A stretch of 64,000 nt of DNA from Delphinapterus leucas (GCF_002288925.2 NW_022098043.1:4311109-4375108), one strand, 5' to 3'. Shown: positions 1-12,269, counted from the stretch's first letter. The notes: generated from the letters alone by a model not told the origin. Translations and numbers: made by a program.

Positions 1-49
1 AGAATGAGATCTGTTTTTATTTTTCTTACCAATGTACAGAAGAAAGAAT

Positions 50-235
50 GTGGGGTTTAGAATCAGAAGTTGTGGGTTTGCCTCCCGTATCTGCCACTTA
101 CTGGCTGTGTGGCCACTTAACCTCGTGACCTCAGTTTCCTCACCTGTGAGATGGGGATATCGACGCTACTGACCTCGCCAGGATGCTGTGGGGACTGAAT
201 CAGACAGTGACGATGAGGACGCAGGGAACCAGCTG
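50..235 (+). repeat. MIR SINE relic
   Basis: The order is typical of MIR: TGCCACTTACTGGCTGTGTG, then CCTCAGTTTCCTCACCTGTG, AGATGGGGAT, then a degenerate tail. About 185 bases, much diverged. The rest of 1-408 shows nothing else recognisable. Confidence 0.8.
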
Positions 236-408
236 AGCAATGGAAGCAAGTTACTGGAGATGATTTCTGTAGAGGTGGAACCACTCGTCTCTGTGAGGGG
301 CGCCGCTCACAGCTCTGCCATTTCCTAGAAACCAGGAAATGAGTGGGGCATCTCCCAACGTGTGTTCAGCAGATGTTATCAGGTGTTGAGCAGAAATAAA
401 GGGGGCTC

Positions 409-1098
409 ATAAAAAGGACTGAAATAATGCCACTTGCAGCGACACGGATAGACCTAGAGATTGTCATACAGAGTGAAGTAGTCAGAAAGGGAGAGACAAA
501 TATCATATAATATTGCTTATATGTGGGATCTAGAAAAATGGAACAGATGAACTTATTTACAAAGCAGAAATAGAGTCACAGATGTAGAAAACAAGCTTAA
601 GGTTACCAAGGGGGGAAGGGAGGGTGGAATGAATTGGGAGATTGGGATTGACATATACACACTACTATATATAAAATGGATAACTAGGGCTTCCCTGGTG
701 GCGCAGTGGTTGAGAGTCCGCCTGCCGATGCAGGGGACATGGGTTCGTGCCCCGGTCCAGGAAGATCACACATGCCGCAGAGTGGCTGGGCCCGTGAGCC
801 ATGGCCGCTGAGCCTGCGCGTCCGGGGCCTGTGCTCCGCAACGGGAGAGGCCACAACAGTGAGAGGCCCGTGTACCCCCCCCAAAACAAACAAACAAACA
901 AAAAATGGATAACTAATGAGAACCTACTGTATAGCACAGAGAACTCTACTCAGTGCTCTGTGGTGTGACCTAAATGGGAAGGGAATCTAAAAAAGAGTGG
1001 ATGTATGTATATGTATAACTGATTCACTTCGCTGCACAGCAGAAACTAACACAACATTGTAAAGTAGCTATACTCCGATAAAAATTAATTTAAAAAAG
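409..1098 (+). mobile_element. 5'-truncated L1 3' end with 17-bp target-site duplication
   Basis: Cetartiodactyl-type L1 3' UTR, recognisable by GTCATACAGAGTGAAGTA, CAGAAACTAACACAACATTG and the ATTAATTTAAAAAA tail. The insertion is bracketed by perfect 17-bp direct repeats AGAAATAAAGGGGGCTC at 392-408 and 1099-1115. It is interrupted by the SINE at 687-901. There is no coding capacity. Confidence 0.9.
687..901 (+). mobile_element. tRNA-derived cetartiodactyl SINE (CHR type) nested in L1
   Basis: Begins GGGCTTCCCTGGTGGCGCAG, has a pol III A-box-like region and a B box GGTTCGTGCCCC, and ends in an (AAAC)n tail. The 14-bp direct repeats AAAATGGATAACTA lie at 673-686 and 902-915, inside L1 sequence, so the SINE is younger than the L1. 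The head is the form I associate with cetacean CHR-1 elements and is the best species clue in the window. Confidence 0.9.
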
Positions 1099-1115
1099 AG
1101 AAATAAAGGGGGCTC

Positions 1116-4100
1116 TGTGACCAGATAGGTCAGGAATGACGGTATCAAGCAGTGTTCTACAGAGGGTTTTACTGCAGGACTTTTCAGAGCCTTTGATATG
1201 CTAACGAACACTGGCTTCTTGAAGGAGCTGGTGTGTTGAGAGCCCACTTTGGGAAAAGCTGCTCTAGGGAAAGCTATTAAATCCACCATAGCTGCAGGCC
1301 TGTGGGAGCAGAAACTGTATGAAACTTGAAAGGGAAATTTGCTGGATCCTAAATGCAAAAGGAAAAGTACAAAATTGGAATTAATAAGTGCATAATTATC
1401 TAGAAAATATAAATTATGACAATTCAACTCTTAAATAGTCACATTGGCAGTCAACACTTACTGTATGCCAGAAACTACTTACTGTATGCCAGAAACTAAG
1501 TTCCTTACAAATCTTTGCTCACTCGATCCTCACAACCCTACAAAATGAGTGCTATTATTAAGCCTGTTGTATCCATGAGAAAACTGAAGCCCAGAGAGGT
1601 TAAACCACCTGCCCAGGATCACCCACCTGAGGTTCAAACCTGCATCCGGAGCCTGTGCACCTCACCGCAGCACATTAGCTCTGAGTTAACTGAGGTTTTC
1701 CCAGATAAAGGGACATCCCTTGGCTTCCACTGGCCTCCTTCCTGGGAAGGGCTGGCGGCACTTCCACGAGCCTGGCCAGTCAGGATCAGCTCTGCTGCTT
1801 TCTTGCTGGGTGAGTTATTGCCATTTCTTGGCTTCAGTTTCCTCCTCTGAGAAATGGGCCAGTAATCATTTGAAGACCAAGAGAGGGAGGTTTGTAAAAC
1901 ACAGTGCACAGTCTACTTAGAAAGCACTTGATGTATGGTGGTCCTCTCCTTCCTCAGTGCACAGTTGGGGAAACTGAGGCATGGAGCAGTGGGAGCGGGG
2001 AGGGGTGGGGTGGGGGGCGTAAGTTGAGCCAAAGTTGAGCTCATACAGCACTCCAAGGAGCCAAGCCCAAATCCCACAGCTGGCCCAGTCCACGCATGGC
2101 ACAAGCAAAGGGCTCCTTTCTCATTTGGCAGGGAGGGTCCCCTGCTATCCCTCTCATAACAGCACTTTGAGCACTTTGGTGGGGGCCTCTCCCTCTGGGC
2201 TCCTCTCCCTGGGACGCCCAGCTTTCCCAGGGGTCCCTCCCACCTAGGGTAGGTTCTGTGTGATCCAGCACCACGCCCCAAGCCTACTGCCTGGGCATCC
2301 TGCAGCAGTCCTCTGGAATTCCCCTCTTGGATCCTCCATGTGGAGTGAGGGGCACACACAGACATGCCTCTGGCCCTATTCATGGACCCCCCTGCTTACC
2401 GGGGGGTATATTCCTCTGCCCTGGGTCACCTCTGAAATTGACTCGTGCCAGTACTGGGCTCAGCAATTGATATAATCACTACTAACTCGGACTAACCCAA
2501 CCAGTTGGTACTTTTGTCCCCATTTTGCAGAGGAGGAAAGTGAGGCCCGGAGAAGTGAAGTCACTTGCCTAAGTTCCCAAAGTTTGTAGGTGGTGGAGCT
2601 GGGGTTCAATCCCAGGGTCTGCTCACCACTGCCACGGTGTCCCCCACGGGCACAACCTAGTGCACAAAAGGCAGCTCCTAAGTATACGTGCTGGGGACAC
2701 ACACCCACACTCCCCCTGCACCCCTGCATGTCAGGGGCTTTGTTGCTGGGGTGGAAGTTGGGTGACTGACCCTCCCATCTGAGCTGGGTCCCTCCCTCAG
2801 GCAGGCCAGCTTCGTGAGCTGTAACCCATGGGGTGCTGCAGGGCTCCAAGCTCAGAAGGTCCCCACGCTCGCGTTTAATGCTCTGTGGTTGCCTCTCGAC
2901 ATTCTTAATACATTTATCTTTGGCTAAAAAGGGGCTGCAGGGGGGTGCGCACCAGCTCAGACTCTGGGGTGGCCCCATGCTCTGAGTGGAGGCTTGCCCT
3001 TCGGCCAAGGCAAGAGGGGAGCTGGGCTTCTCTGCCCCCTGCCCGGGCAGGCCCCAGGCCAGCACGCAGCCCCCTGCCCCAAGGAGGCTTGGCCCAGAGT
3101 GGTGGGCCTGGGGCGGTAAGTGGGCTCCTGGGGGCCTCCCTGCCCGAGCAGACAGTGGACTGGTGAGGCAGGCACCCGGTCTTGGCTTTTGAACACATTG
3201 TGGCCCATGAAAAGCTCGTAAAGGCCCCTGCTGACTGGGGGAGGCGGGACTACAGCTCGTAGGGGGTCAAGCTGTGGTCAGGGTTGGGGCTCAGTCTGTG
3301 ACCATTTGGGGGCTCCGATTAGGGCCTGTCTGTCTTGTTCAAGGCCAAGTCCCCAGTGCTGAGCTAGATCTGACTCCTCGGAGTGCTCAGTAAATACCGC
3401 TGGAGGAATGAATGAGTGAACACAGTTTTCCCAGGGGAGCCGAGTCCTGGACCCCGGGAGGATCTGCACTTGCAAATTAGCCAGACCTGGGTTCGAATCT
3501 TAGCTCCACCACTTACTCCCCGAGGGTCATATTTAAGCTCCCTTTCCCTCAGTTTCCTCATCTGTACAAGGGAGAGAACAACAGTTCAGACAATTAACCA
3601 AGACAGTATTTCAAGTGCTTAGCTCCGCCCCCGGCCCCAGTGAAATGCTCAGGGTATGAGAATTAAGATGATTTATATCAAGAGGCTTTAGAGACACCTT
3701 CCTCCTCAAAGATGCATGGTATTCACTCTGGCTCTAAGATTTCAGGCGTCAACAATTTTTAGGTGTTTTTCTGTATTTGTACAAGTTTTTTCATTGTGCT
3801 CATTCTACTTGTATCACGGGGCCAGGGGTGTGTTATGTGAGACCCTCAATTAATGTTATTTATTAACAGTGTTGTTTTAAACAGACAATAAAAAGGAGGC
3901 AAGTCAGAGTCAGCTCCCCTCAGACCTTCACTGGGGTCCCAGCTCCTGGAGACCCCGACAGCACCGGGGCGCTGGGCCCAGCGTGCCCCGCTCCCCCACA
4001 TGATCCCCTCCCCCACATGCAAACCTCCCCCACATATACCGCCTCGTCACATGTGCCCCTCCCCCCCATACGCCTGCCCTGCATGCACCCCTCCGCCACG

Positions 4101-6225
4101 TGCATTCCACCTTCAGGTTAGACCAGCCCCAGCCAAGGGGTTCTGGGTGGGACCTGTGGTTGTGGTAGGGCCTAACACAAGCTGCCCCTGTTCAGCAACC
4201 AAAGTCTGGTCCCCCCAGGCCCGTGTGCCCACTGGCCCGCATGTTCCTCCCACCCCCACCATGTACGTGTGAACACTCACAGAGGCAAACACACATCAGC
4301 GGCCACACCCACTGTGAAAGACACCCGACTTTTCAGGAACCCCCGTCTGTGGGGACCAGGTACACCTGGTGGTGTGGTCTGAGGGAGGCCGCAAGGGAAG
4401 CGGCTTTGCCCCTACCCAGGCTGGTCCCCGCTTCTCCGGCCAGGAATTTCTTCCTCTCCTGGGGGGCCCCCAGACACCTGCCACTGGCCCCTGTCCACAG
4501 GGCTGACGCTTCTCGAGCCTCCCGGGAAACCCAGGACTGATGGGACAGAGTGGAAGCCCCAGCTCAGAAGGAGGTTCTCCAGCTGGGAGACGCTTCAGAG
4601 ATGCCCAGAGGGGACTCATGATCTGACAAGTGGGAAAACTGAGGCCCAGACAGGAGGGTCTTGCTTGCCCTGGGTCACCCCAGGAAGGTGGAGGCAGAGG
4701 AGGTGGAAGCACACAGCAGAGGGGGTGGTGAGGAAAGCAGGCCTAGTCCAACCTCTCTGGGCTTCGGTTTCCCTGCCTATCACACGGGGACCACATGGGG
4801 ACCTTCCAGCTCCAACAGTCTGATCTGCTGGGAGCTCTGGAGGGCTCCAGGGAGCTCCAGGTGAAGTCCACTCAGCTCCCTGGCTGGTGGGGGAAAGAGG
4901 ATGCAAATAGGAGGGGTCCCCAGGGACCTGGGTTAACCCCCTGAACTCATTTCTGGCCTCTTCTTCCTGTGGGGTTGGTTAAAAAATAGCCTCCCATCTG
5001 CCGGGGCTGGGGGGCGGGGTGTGGTGAGTAGGCTCCATCTGGGGCTGTCAGGTCTAGGACTGAGACTTGCCCACTCCAACCCCACAAGAACCAGGCTTGG
5101 CTGCCTCTGATGACGTGGCCCGTCTGACAAGAGTTCTCTCTTCCTTTGACTCAGCGGTGAGTATCACCACGGCTGTGCTCAGAGAAGCCGCATGCCCAGG
5201 AGGCTGTCATCTGAGTCCCTGCTCTCCCATTTTACAGATGGAGAGGGTGAGGGCACACACAGCATCAGGACAGCGGACAGAATCTGGCCCACCCAGCTTG
5301 TAGGCCAAAGCTCTCTCCTTACTTCCCAGTGATGCTGGGACTCTGCCCCATCAGGTAGCAGGCAGCAGGGGCAGGGGGGCTAGGTCTTTGCACCCCCAGA
5401 TTACAAGGCTCACAGCTCTTCAGGGTAGAATCAGTGGTCTACACAGGTGCAGCCCCTGGAGGACAGAAGAGTCAGCTTTACACTGAGTCAGGCCAACCTA
5501 GGGTGAATCCCAGATGCCCTGTTTCCCTGCTCTGTAAGCTCGGCCAAGCCGCTTCATCCTCAGACCCTCAGTGATCTCATCTGTAAGATGGGAGATAGTC
5601 ATCTCTACTTCCAAGGGTGATTGTGGGGACGCACAGAGATGCACAGGGCCTGGTATGAGGTAAGTTCAGTCATTGAATTATTAACACATGATGTCTATGC
5701 AGGCCTGAGGCCGTGAGCACCCTCAGAGACGTCTGAGGCTGTTTCAGTTAGAACCGAGTGCCTGAGATGGAAATCATGAGCCTTAGACTATAAAGCGGAC
5801 AAATGGCTAAATAAATGGGTATCTTCAGCCTGGATGGAACCAGTGAGGCCTTGGATGTAGAGGGGGGTTTTCTTCCGAGGAGGTCAAATAACTCCCACAG
5901 TTTCCTGCCAAGCCCAGAAAGCCAAGGCGAATGGTAGGAGCAGGACTGGGGAGAAGCAGGCAGGTGGGGTCGAGAGCCCAAGAGTGTCCACACGGGGGTC
6001 CCCATCCTGGAACACGTTCCAAGGGAGGAACCAGGGACGAGGCTAAGACGTCCACACTGGGGTGTTCTAGCAGTGTCTTCATAACTGAGATCCAGAAACA
6101 CCTCAAAGGACTCACCACGAGGGAATACCACGGTGGTCCAGCTGGAACTGGGGGGTCTCTCCACACACTTACCCCCACCATGCCTGATCAGTGTAGTTTT
6201 GTTGCCTGCCGTCAGGGAGAGGATT
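1116..6225. other. Non-coding block, probably RUNX3 P1-P2 intron
   Basis: No gene seen. Old MIR pieces lie at about 1455-1660 (-), 1790-1870 (+), 2505-2630 (-), 3455-3610 (+), 4600-4740 (-) and 5510-5660 (+). A 21-bp tandem duplication lies at 1456-1497. A C-rich imperfect repeat of CCTCCCCCACATGC-like units lies at 3990-4110. Long frames here are not supported by codon pattern, splice structure or recognisable domains. Confidence 0.6.
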
Positions 6226-6227
6226 AA

Positions 6228-6510
6228 GATAAAGGGGAAATGCACACTGTATGTTGGTGAGTTTCAAAAGCAGGTTCAAAACATGGACTACAGGTTCCCA
6301 CTGTTAGAAAAGAAAAGAAGGAAAGACAGAGGGAGGGGGGAGGGAGAGAAGAAAAAAAATCTATACATATAGTAAGAATACCAGAAGGCTGAAAACCAAA
6401 ATATTAACAATTGTTCTGGGTGGCAGGATTATGGGTGGTTTTAATTTTCTTCTGCATAATTTTATTATTTTCCAATTTTTCTTTAATGAATGTGTATTAT
6501 TCTTATAATC
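6228..6510 (+). repeat. Ancient L1M 3' end
   Basis: The sequence TTAACAATTGTTCTGGGTGG followed by a T-rich stretch (TTTTATTATTTTCCAATTTT) resembles the terminal part of old mammalian L1M elements. A purine-rich tract GGGAGGGGGGAGGGAGAG lies within it. Subfamily not assigned. Confidence 0.55.
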
Positions 6511-6616
6511 AGCAAAAAATGTGTTTTGTTTCAAGAGATGAGGGGGTAGGGATTAGAGACTGTTCTTCCCCTTTCATAGACTCTAAAACTGAGGCCCAGA
6601 GTGGGAAAGATGTTCG

Positions 6617-6664
6617 TTCATTCCCTCGTTCATTCATTCACCACTCATTCATTCATTCATTCAC
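6617..6664. repeat. (CATT)n-type simple repeat
   Basis: Imperfect run of CATTCATTCATTCAC units, probably the edge of an old interspersed repeat extending to about 6890. Confidence 0.75.
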
Positions 6665-7019
6665 TGGTCCTTAAATGCTTCTGGAAAGCCCCTTAGAGCC
6701 ATGCTCAGTTCTAATTTCCTCGGCCAGAGAGCTGAAAATGACTCAGTTCTGTCCTCAGGGAGGTCATAGTCTGGGGGAGTAAAGGACAAAACAGCAAGTC
6801 CTTACATACAGTGCATTCAGACAAGGGACCAAGTCCTCCTGGGAGCATCAGAGACAGTCTCACAATGAAGGGGAATTAGGACATGGCTTTGGTGTATGAG
6901 CAGGAGTTCTGCAGTCAGAGCAAAGGGGGAAGCCACCCCTCAGAGAGGCACCATGGTCTATGAGAGAGAAAGAATCCACTATGTGTAGGGAAGTGAACCA
7001 GGAGATAAAGCTAGAATGT

Positions 7020-7200
7020 TCTGTAAGCCAGGGTCTTCGAGGGCCCTGCACTGCCTGGCTCTGCCACTCGTGGGCCTCAGTTTCCTCATCTGTAAAGTGG
7101 GCTAATGACCCCATTCGGTTACTGCAAGAACTGAGTAAGTTAGTAATTGTAATGCACTCAGAACGGTACCTGGTATATAGGAAGGGCCATGAAACTGTTT
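7020..7200 (+). repeat. MIR SINE relic
   Basis: Shows CTGGCTCTGCCACTCGTGGG, CCTCAGTTTCCTCATCTGTA and AAGTGGGCTAATGA in the order expected of MIR, ending in the decayed CACTCAGAACGGTACCTGG tail. Confidence 0.8.
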
Positions 7201-7363
7201 GCTTTCATTATTTGCTGTTATTTATCCTGTAGGAATTCTGGAAGCCAAAAGGATTTTTAAGCTAGAATTTAATGTTTATTCATTCATTTATTTATTTCAC
7301 TCATTCAACAGATATTTATTGAGATCCTGGTATGATCTCAAGCACTTTTTTAGGCACTGGGAG

Positions 7364-7532
7364 TAGAGTTGCCAGACAAAATACAGGACACCAAAATTAG
7401 TTGAATTTCAGATAAACAATGAATGACTGCAATCGTTGGGACAACTTTACACTAAAACAGTATTTGTTGTTTATCTGAAATTCAATTTAACTTGGTGTTC
7501 TGTATTTTTATTTGCTAAATATGGCAACTCTA
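7364..7532. mobile_element. Palindromic non-autonomous DNA transposon-like element (MITE)
   Basis: 169 bases ending in perfect inverted repeats TAGAGTTGCC / GGCAACTCTA. The arms stay complementary for roughly 70-75 bases, including TTGAATTTCAGATAAACAA at about 7401-7420 against its reverse complement near 7468-7487. The short centre is unpaired. It has no coding capacity and the family name is not assigned. I have seen the same palindrome widely in mammals, so it is old. Confidence 0.75.
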
Positions 7533-7684
7533 ACTGGGACTGCGAAACCAAATGAAAAAAAAAAAATACCCTGCCCTCCTGGAGTTGGCATTCTGGTGCT
7601 GGGGGAGGGAAAAGACAATTCGTAAGTGAAAGTGTAATTTATCAGGCAATGATAACTGTGCTAAATGAGTATAAATAGGGAAAG

Positions 7685-8215
7685 AAGGATGTATGAGTTT
7701 CCTATTGCTGCTGTAACAAATCATCACAAATGCAGTAGCTTAAAGCAACATACATTTATTATCTTACAGATCTGGGGGGTCAGAAGGCCTATGTGAGTCT
7801 CACTAAGAGCAAGGTGCTGGCAGGGCTGTGTTTCTTTCTGGAGGCTACTGGAGAATCCATTTCCTCGTCTTGTCCGGCTTCTAAAGGCCATCTGCTTTCC
7901 TTGGTTACGGGCCCCTTCCTCTGTCTTCACAACCAGCAACACTGGGCCAAGTCCTTCTCATGCTGCCATCTCTCTGGTTCCCCAATCAGTTTTCCGTCTC
8001 AACTCTCCCTCTGACTGTCCTCTTCTGCCTCCCTCTTCCACTTGTAAGGACGCTTGTGATGTATTAGGCCCACCCAGGTAATCCAGAGCAATCTCCCCAT
8101 CTCAGAGTCCTTAACCTTCATCATATCTGCAAAGTCCCTTTTGCCATGTGAGGTGACATATTCAGTTTCAGTGGTTGGGATGTGGGCATTTTTGGAGCCA
8201 TTACTCTGCCTACTG
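7685..8215 (+). mobile_element. MaLR (MLT1/MST-like) solo LTR
   Basis: Starts TATGAGTTTCCTATTGCTGC and continues GTAACAAATCATCACAAATG, the standard opening of ERVL-MaLR LTRs. It continues through TTTATTATCTTACAG and ends near GCCATTACTCTGCCTAC. About 530 bases, diverged. No internal retroviral sequence follows. Confidence 0.75.
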
Positions 8216-8224
8216 CTGGGGCTC

Positions 8225-8430
8225 CAAGAGGGCCTCTCACTGGGGTGTCAGGGACCTGACTGAGGTGGGGAGTTGAGCCATGCAGACTGCATGTAAAGGC
8301 TTTCCAGGCAGAGGGAACAGCATGTGCAAGGGCACTGTGCTGGGGGTATAATTGTGTGTTTGAGGACCAGCGAGGAGGCCAGTGTGGCTGGAGTGGGATG
8401 AGGGAAGGAAAGAGTGGAAAGAGATGAGGA
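8225..8430 (+). repeat. Ancient interspersed repeat fragment, unnamed family
   Basis: Contains AGGCAGAGGGAACAGCATGT, GCAAGGGCACTGTGC and GAGGCCAGTGTGGCTGGAG, phrases that recur in a high-copy old mammalian repeat. Other fragments of the same family lie at 29650-29900, 30390-30500, 32650-32880, 36750-36850, 37440-37620, 44150-44280, 54505-54960 and 57700-57990. I do not recall the family name with certainty. Confidence 0.5.
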
Positions 8431-8719
8431 CAGACAGATGGAAGAGTGGGGGGCAGTCGTGCAGAACCCCACAGGGCTGATTGGAAGGGGAGAATCAGTG
8501 ATGGCCCTTCCCATTCCTGGCCCTCAACCCCTGCCCCCAGTACCACCCTGTCCTGCTAAGCTGACACCCACTCACATCAAAGGCCAAACTCCCCTCAGAA
8601 GTACCGCAAGATGAGAAGGAAAAGGGATTCAAGGGAGCTGGACTCAAGGATCTTCAAGGTCTTCCCAATATCAACCAGCTGTGATTTCCACACTCCAAGA
8701 CCCTCTGATTCTAGGGATC

Positions 8720-8905
8720 TTATATTCTAGGACAAAAGCCTCATAACTGTGTGACCTTGGGTAGGTTACTTAACTCTGATGAGATTCAGTCTCCCCACCT
8801 GTAAGTGGGGGGGATCATAGAACCCAGGATGCACGGAGTTAAACCGTATAAAGTGCTCAGCACTGTGGGCACACAGTGAACACTCAATAAATGTGAGTTC
8901 CGATG
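8720..8905 (+). repeat. MIR SINE relic
   Basis: ACTGTGTGACCTTGGGTAGG, TTACTTAACTCTGATG, CTCCCCACCTGTAAGTGGGG and the CACTCAATAAATG tail are in MIR order. Confidence 0.8.
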
Positions 8906-9650
8906 ACAAAGATTCCGCCATTCTTGCAGTGTCTCAGAGTCTGGAGTCCGTGACCCTGTCTCCGGGAGCCTGACATTGGCCGGCTGTGGGGTTCCAAGTC
9001 TCCGGAAGGCCCCTACGCTGCCAGCGTGCCCCCGACGCCCTGGCCTCCCCCACGTGCTGGGTGGCATGCCTACCTCACAGCCACATGAAAGGCCATTCCC
9101 CCAGGGTGTTCCCGCACCTGGGAAAACCGGCAGCCTGCCCGGTGCCGGCCCCACCCGGTGGCTAGAACACCAGGCAAGATCAGTGAAGCCCGGCTGGGCT
9201 CCCAGGGCCGCCACCTTGTTCCAATCAGGGCCGGGCGCAGAGCCCCCAGCGCCGTCCCTCCCAGGCCCTGCCCAGCAGCCCACGTTTCTAGCCCCGTGAC
9301 CCCTGAGGAGCGGTGCCCATGGCCTGACTCCACTCTGGCTGTCGCCTGCCTGGACTTGGAGGTTGAAGAACACGCTGGACAGTGAGGCCGGCCTGAGGGG
9401 CACCAGGCCGGGTATGGGGCCTGGTGGGGTCCTGGCACTGGGGCACAAAGGAATGCAGTACAAGCCCCTCTCATCTCCAGCCTCAGCTTCCTCAGCTCTA
9501 GGTCAGGCTACTTCAATTCGCCCCATCTGGTTCTCAGGGCTATTGTGGGAGAAGCAAAAAGGGAGAAAAGGGGAAACAAGTTTTAGAATCATGGACGTGC
9601 CTGGTGCAGAGGAGGTGGGAGAAGGCAGGTGGGAGAAGCTGCTTCCTGCC
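8906..9650. other. GC-rich unique intronic sequence
   Basis: No repeat or gene recognised. CpG is moderately enriched around 8990-9300. Long open frames on both strands reflect the GC content and have no recognisable domain. Confidence 0.5.
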
Positions 9651-9689
9651 GTGCTGTGGGCCCTCCCACCAGCTCCCCTCTCCTTTCCT

Positions 9690-9945
9690 CCACCTGAGTC
9701 TCCTCAACCTTCAGGTCTCAGCGCAGATGTCACCTCCTCCGAGAGACCTTCACTGACCTGCCTGTCTAAGGAATTAGTGACCACCCACTGTCTTATCTTC
9801 GTGTTTATGTATTTGCCTCCTTGTTTATCTTGTGCCTTCCCTGCTGGAGTCTAAGCTATCGTGTCCATTGCTGTATCCTCAGCACCTAAAATAACCCCTG
9901 GCACATAGTACATGCTCAAAAAATGTTTGTTGACTGAACGAATCT
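9690..9945 (+). repeat. L2 LINE 3' end
   Basis: TCTCAGCGCAGATGTCACCT, CTCCGAGAGACCTTCACTGA and the terminal GGCACATAGTACATGCTCAA plus TGTTTGTTGACTGAACGAAT are hallmarks of L2 3' ends. Confidence 0.8.
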
Positions 9946-10589
9946 AGCTAGAGCCTCCTCCTTCCTTTGCTTATTTCCCCTTTTCCTTTCCATCCCAGCT
10001 CTTCCCCCATCAAGTGCAGGGCTCCCCGAGGATAGGAATGGGAACATTTCCCCCTGCGCTCCTAGGATGGGACCAGGCCTCTGTGAGCTAAGGACTTTCA
10101 GAGCATCACGCCCACTCCTGATTTGACTGAGGTTCAGAGATGGGGCAGTAAGAGGGTGCAGCCCCCACCCAGGGTCTGAGCACATTTTATGATCCCATTC
10201 CAGAAGTCACTCAGGGGCACCCAGAGGTGCACAGGTGATGAACGTCACCTTCTTGCCAGGGACAAACTCATGCCAACAGCAGATGACAAAGAGTGCCCAG
10301 TGTCTGAGCCTGTGGCCCAGCTTGCTCTAGCCTCTGTTCGGTTCTGCCCACATCCTCAGCACCTCCGCAAGGGCCACAGGCCCGCTAGGCGAAGAGGGAC
10401 GGACACAGCTCATTGCACAGGGCTGGTATCACTCTGGGGGCAGACCTCCCTGCTGCATGCCCCAACCCCAGCCATCCATTCCTGCTGGCCTTCGGTTCCT
10501 GGGGGTCATCTGTGGACCCCAGGCCACAGCTCTGTCTTGTGTCCATGGCGTCTGTGCTCCCCATGGGCCTGGCAGGGTAGCACAGGCTG

Positions 10590-10975
10590 CCTAGGTTCAA
10601 AGCTCACCTGAGGTGTGAACCGGGGCAACTTATTAACCTTTCTGTGCCTCAGTTTTCCTAGTGCTATAATGGAAGTAATAATAAGGGTACTTAACACATA
10701 AGGTGGCTGTGAGGATAAATGCAATAATACATGTGAAGTGTGGATATCATTAGTTATTATATTGAAGGGCCTGGCCCCTGGGGTGAGGCCGCTGCATACA
10801 GCAGGGCACAACTTCAGCATCAAAAGATTTTGATTCAAATCCCAGCTCTGCCCCTTCCTAGCTGGGTCCAGGAGACTTACTCAATGATCTTCAGTCCCTC
10901 GTCTGTAAAGCAGGCCCGATGACGTGTACCTAGAAAGCTGTTGGTAAGATTTAAGGAGCTCAGTAGGGAGCATGC
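10590..10975 (+). repeat. Two consecutive MIR relics
   Basis: The first (about 10590-10770) has CTGTGCCTCAGTTTTCCTAG and GGTGGCTGTGAGGATAAATG. The second (about 10805-10975) has AAATCCCAGCTCTGCCCCTT, CCTCGTCTGTAAAGCAGG and a decayed tail. The flanking 9950-10590 shows nothing further. Confidence 0.7.
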
Positions 10976-11201
10976 TCAGCAGGGGCTGGGTACCCCAAAA
11001 TGCTCCACATGGGGGGCTGCCATGATGAGGATGGCTTCAAGGCCACCAGATGATTCAGCTGAGTGAGCTGGTGGACAGGACAATCTGGTTGAAAGAGTGA
11101 TTTGGCCAAGAATACACACTCTCCAACTTTGATGCACCATGGGCAGTTTTGGAACTCTATGCAAATTTCAGCATTTTTGTCAATCATTTTTTCAGAGGTT
11201 T

Positions 11202-11239
11202 CGGGGAGGGAGGGCTTTTTCGGGGAGGGAGGGCTTTTT
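11202..11239. repeat. 19-bp tandem duplication
   Basis: Two identical copies of CGGGGAGGGAGGGCTTTTT in direct contact. Confidence 0.9.
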
Positions 11240-11375
11240 TACCTTTTGCTTTTCTTCTAAAATATTTTATTGTAAAATATAGTAGCAGGGAGTGTGTATA
11301 AATATTGTTTAAATGATAATAATAAAACAGACATCCATAAACCCCCCACCTAGCTTTTAAAAAACCCCACTAAGT

Positions 11376-11850
11376 GAGGTGGATGGACCTAGAGTCTGTC
11401 ATACAGAGTGAAGTAAGTCAGATAGAGAAAAACAAATACCGTATGCTAACACATATATACGGAATCTAAAAATAAATGGTTCTGATGAACCTAGGGGCAG
11501 GACAGGAATAAAGACACAGATGTAGAGAATGGACTTGAGGGCACAGGGAGGGAGAAGGGTAAGCTGGGACGAAGTGAGAGGACAGTATTGACATATATAC
11601 ACTACCAAATGTAAAACAGATAGCTAGTGGGAAGCAGCTGCATGCCACAGGGAGATCAGCTCGGTGCTTTGCGACCACCTAGAGGGGTGGGAGAGGGAGG
11701 GGGGGAGAGGGAGGGGGGGAGGGAGACACAAGAGGGAGGGGAGATGTGGATACATGTATGCATGTGGCCGATTCGCTTTGTTGTACAGCAGAAACTAACA
11801 CAACACAGTGAAGCAATTACACTCCAATAAAGATGTTAAAAAAAAAAAAA
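11376..11850 (+). mobile_element. 5'-truncated L1 3' end with target-site duplication
   Basis: L1 3' UTR of the same class as 409-1098 (GTCATACAGAGTGAAGTAAG, CAGCAGAAACTAACACAACA, CTCCAATAAAGATG, then poly(A)). It is flanked by AAAACCCCACTAAGTG (11360-11375) and AAAACCCACTAAGTG (11847-11861). It carries a G-rich run of GGGAGAGGGAGGGGGG type at 11688-11745 that may form G-quadruplexes. Confidence 0.88.
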
Positions 11851-12109
11851 CCCACTAAGTGGACCTTAGGGCTCCCACCAGTGTCCCCTTCCCAATCACA
11901 TCCCTCCTTCTCCCTCTCCCTGCCACGGCGGGGCAGGGGAACCACTCTCCTGGTCTTTGTGTTAACCATCATCTTGCTTGTCTGTATGCTTTCTGCTTTC
12001 AGTGTCATTTTCTATTTATAAGAGCAGTCATTTTGGAATGAACTGAAAGGCAGCAATAAAAGATGTGAGCTATTGAACTACTAAAATTTATTTGGAGGGA
12101 AGATCATGG

Positions 12110-12235
12110 AAGGTGGTCAATTCTCCCCATTTTACAGATGAGGAGACTGAGGCTTGAGGAGGCCCAAGGTCACACACTAGCAGGTAAAGATGCCAGGGTG
12201 AGAACTCAGAGCTGGTAGACCCTGCATCACAGACT
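12110..12235 (-). repeat. MIR SINE relic
   Basis: Reverse-orientation MIR core: CCCCATTTTACAGATGAGGA, GACTGAGGCTTGAGG, CCAAGGTCACACACTAGCAG. Confidence 0.75.
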
Positions 12236-12269
12236 GTCAGGTCACAAATGGAACTTTGGTTTCACTCTA

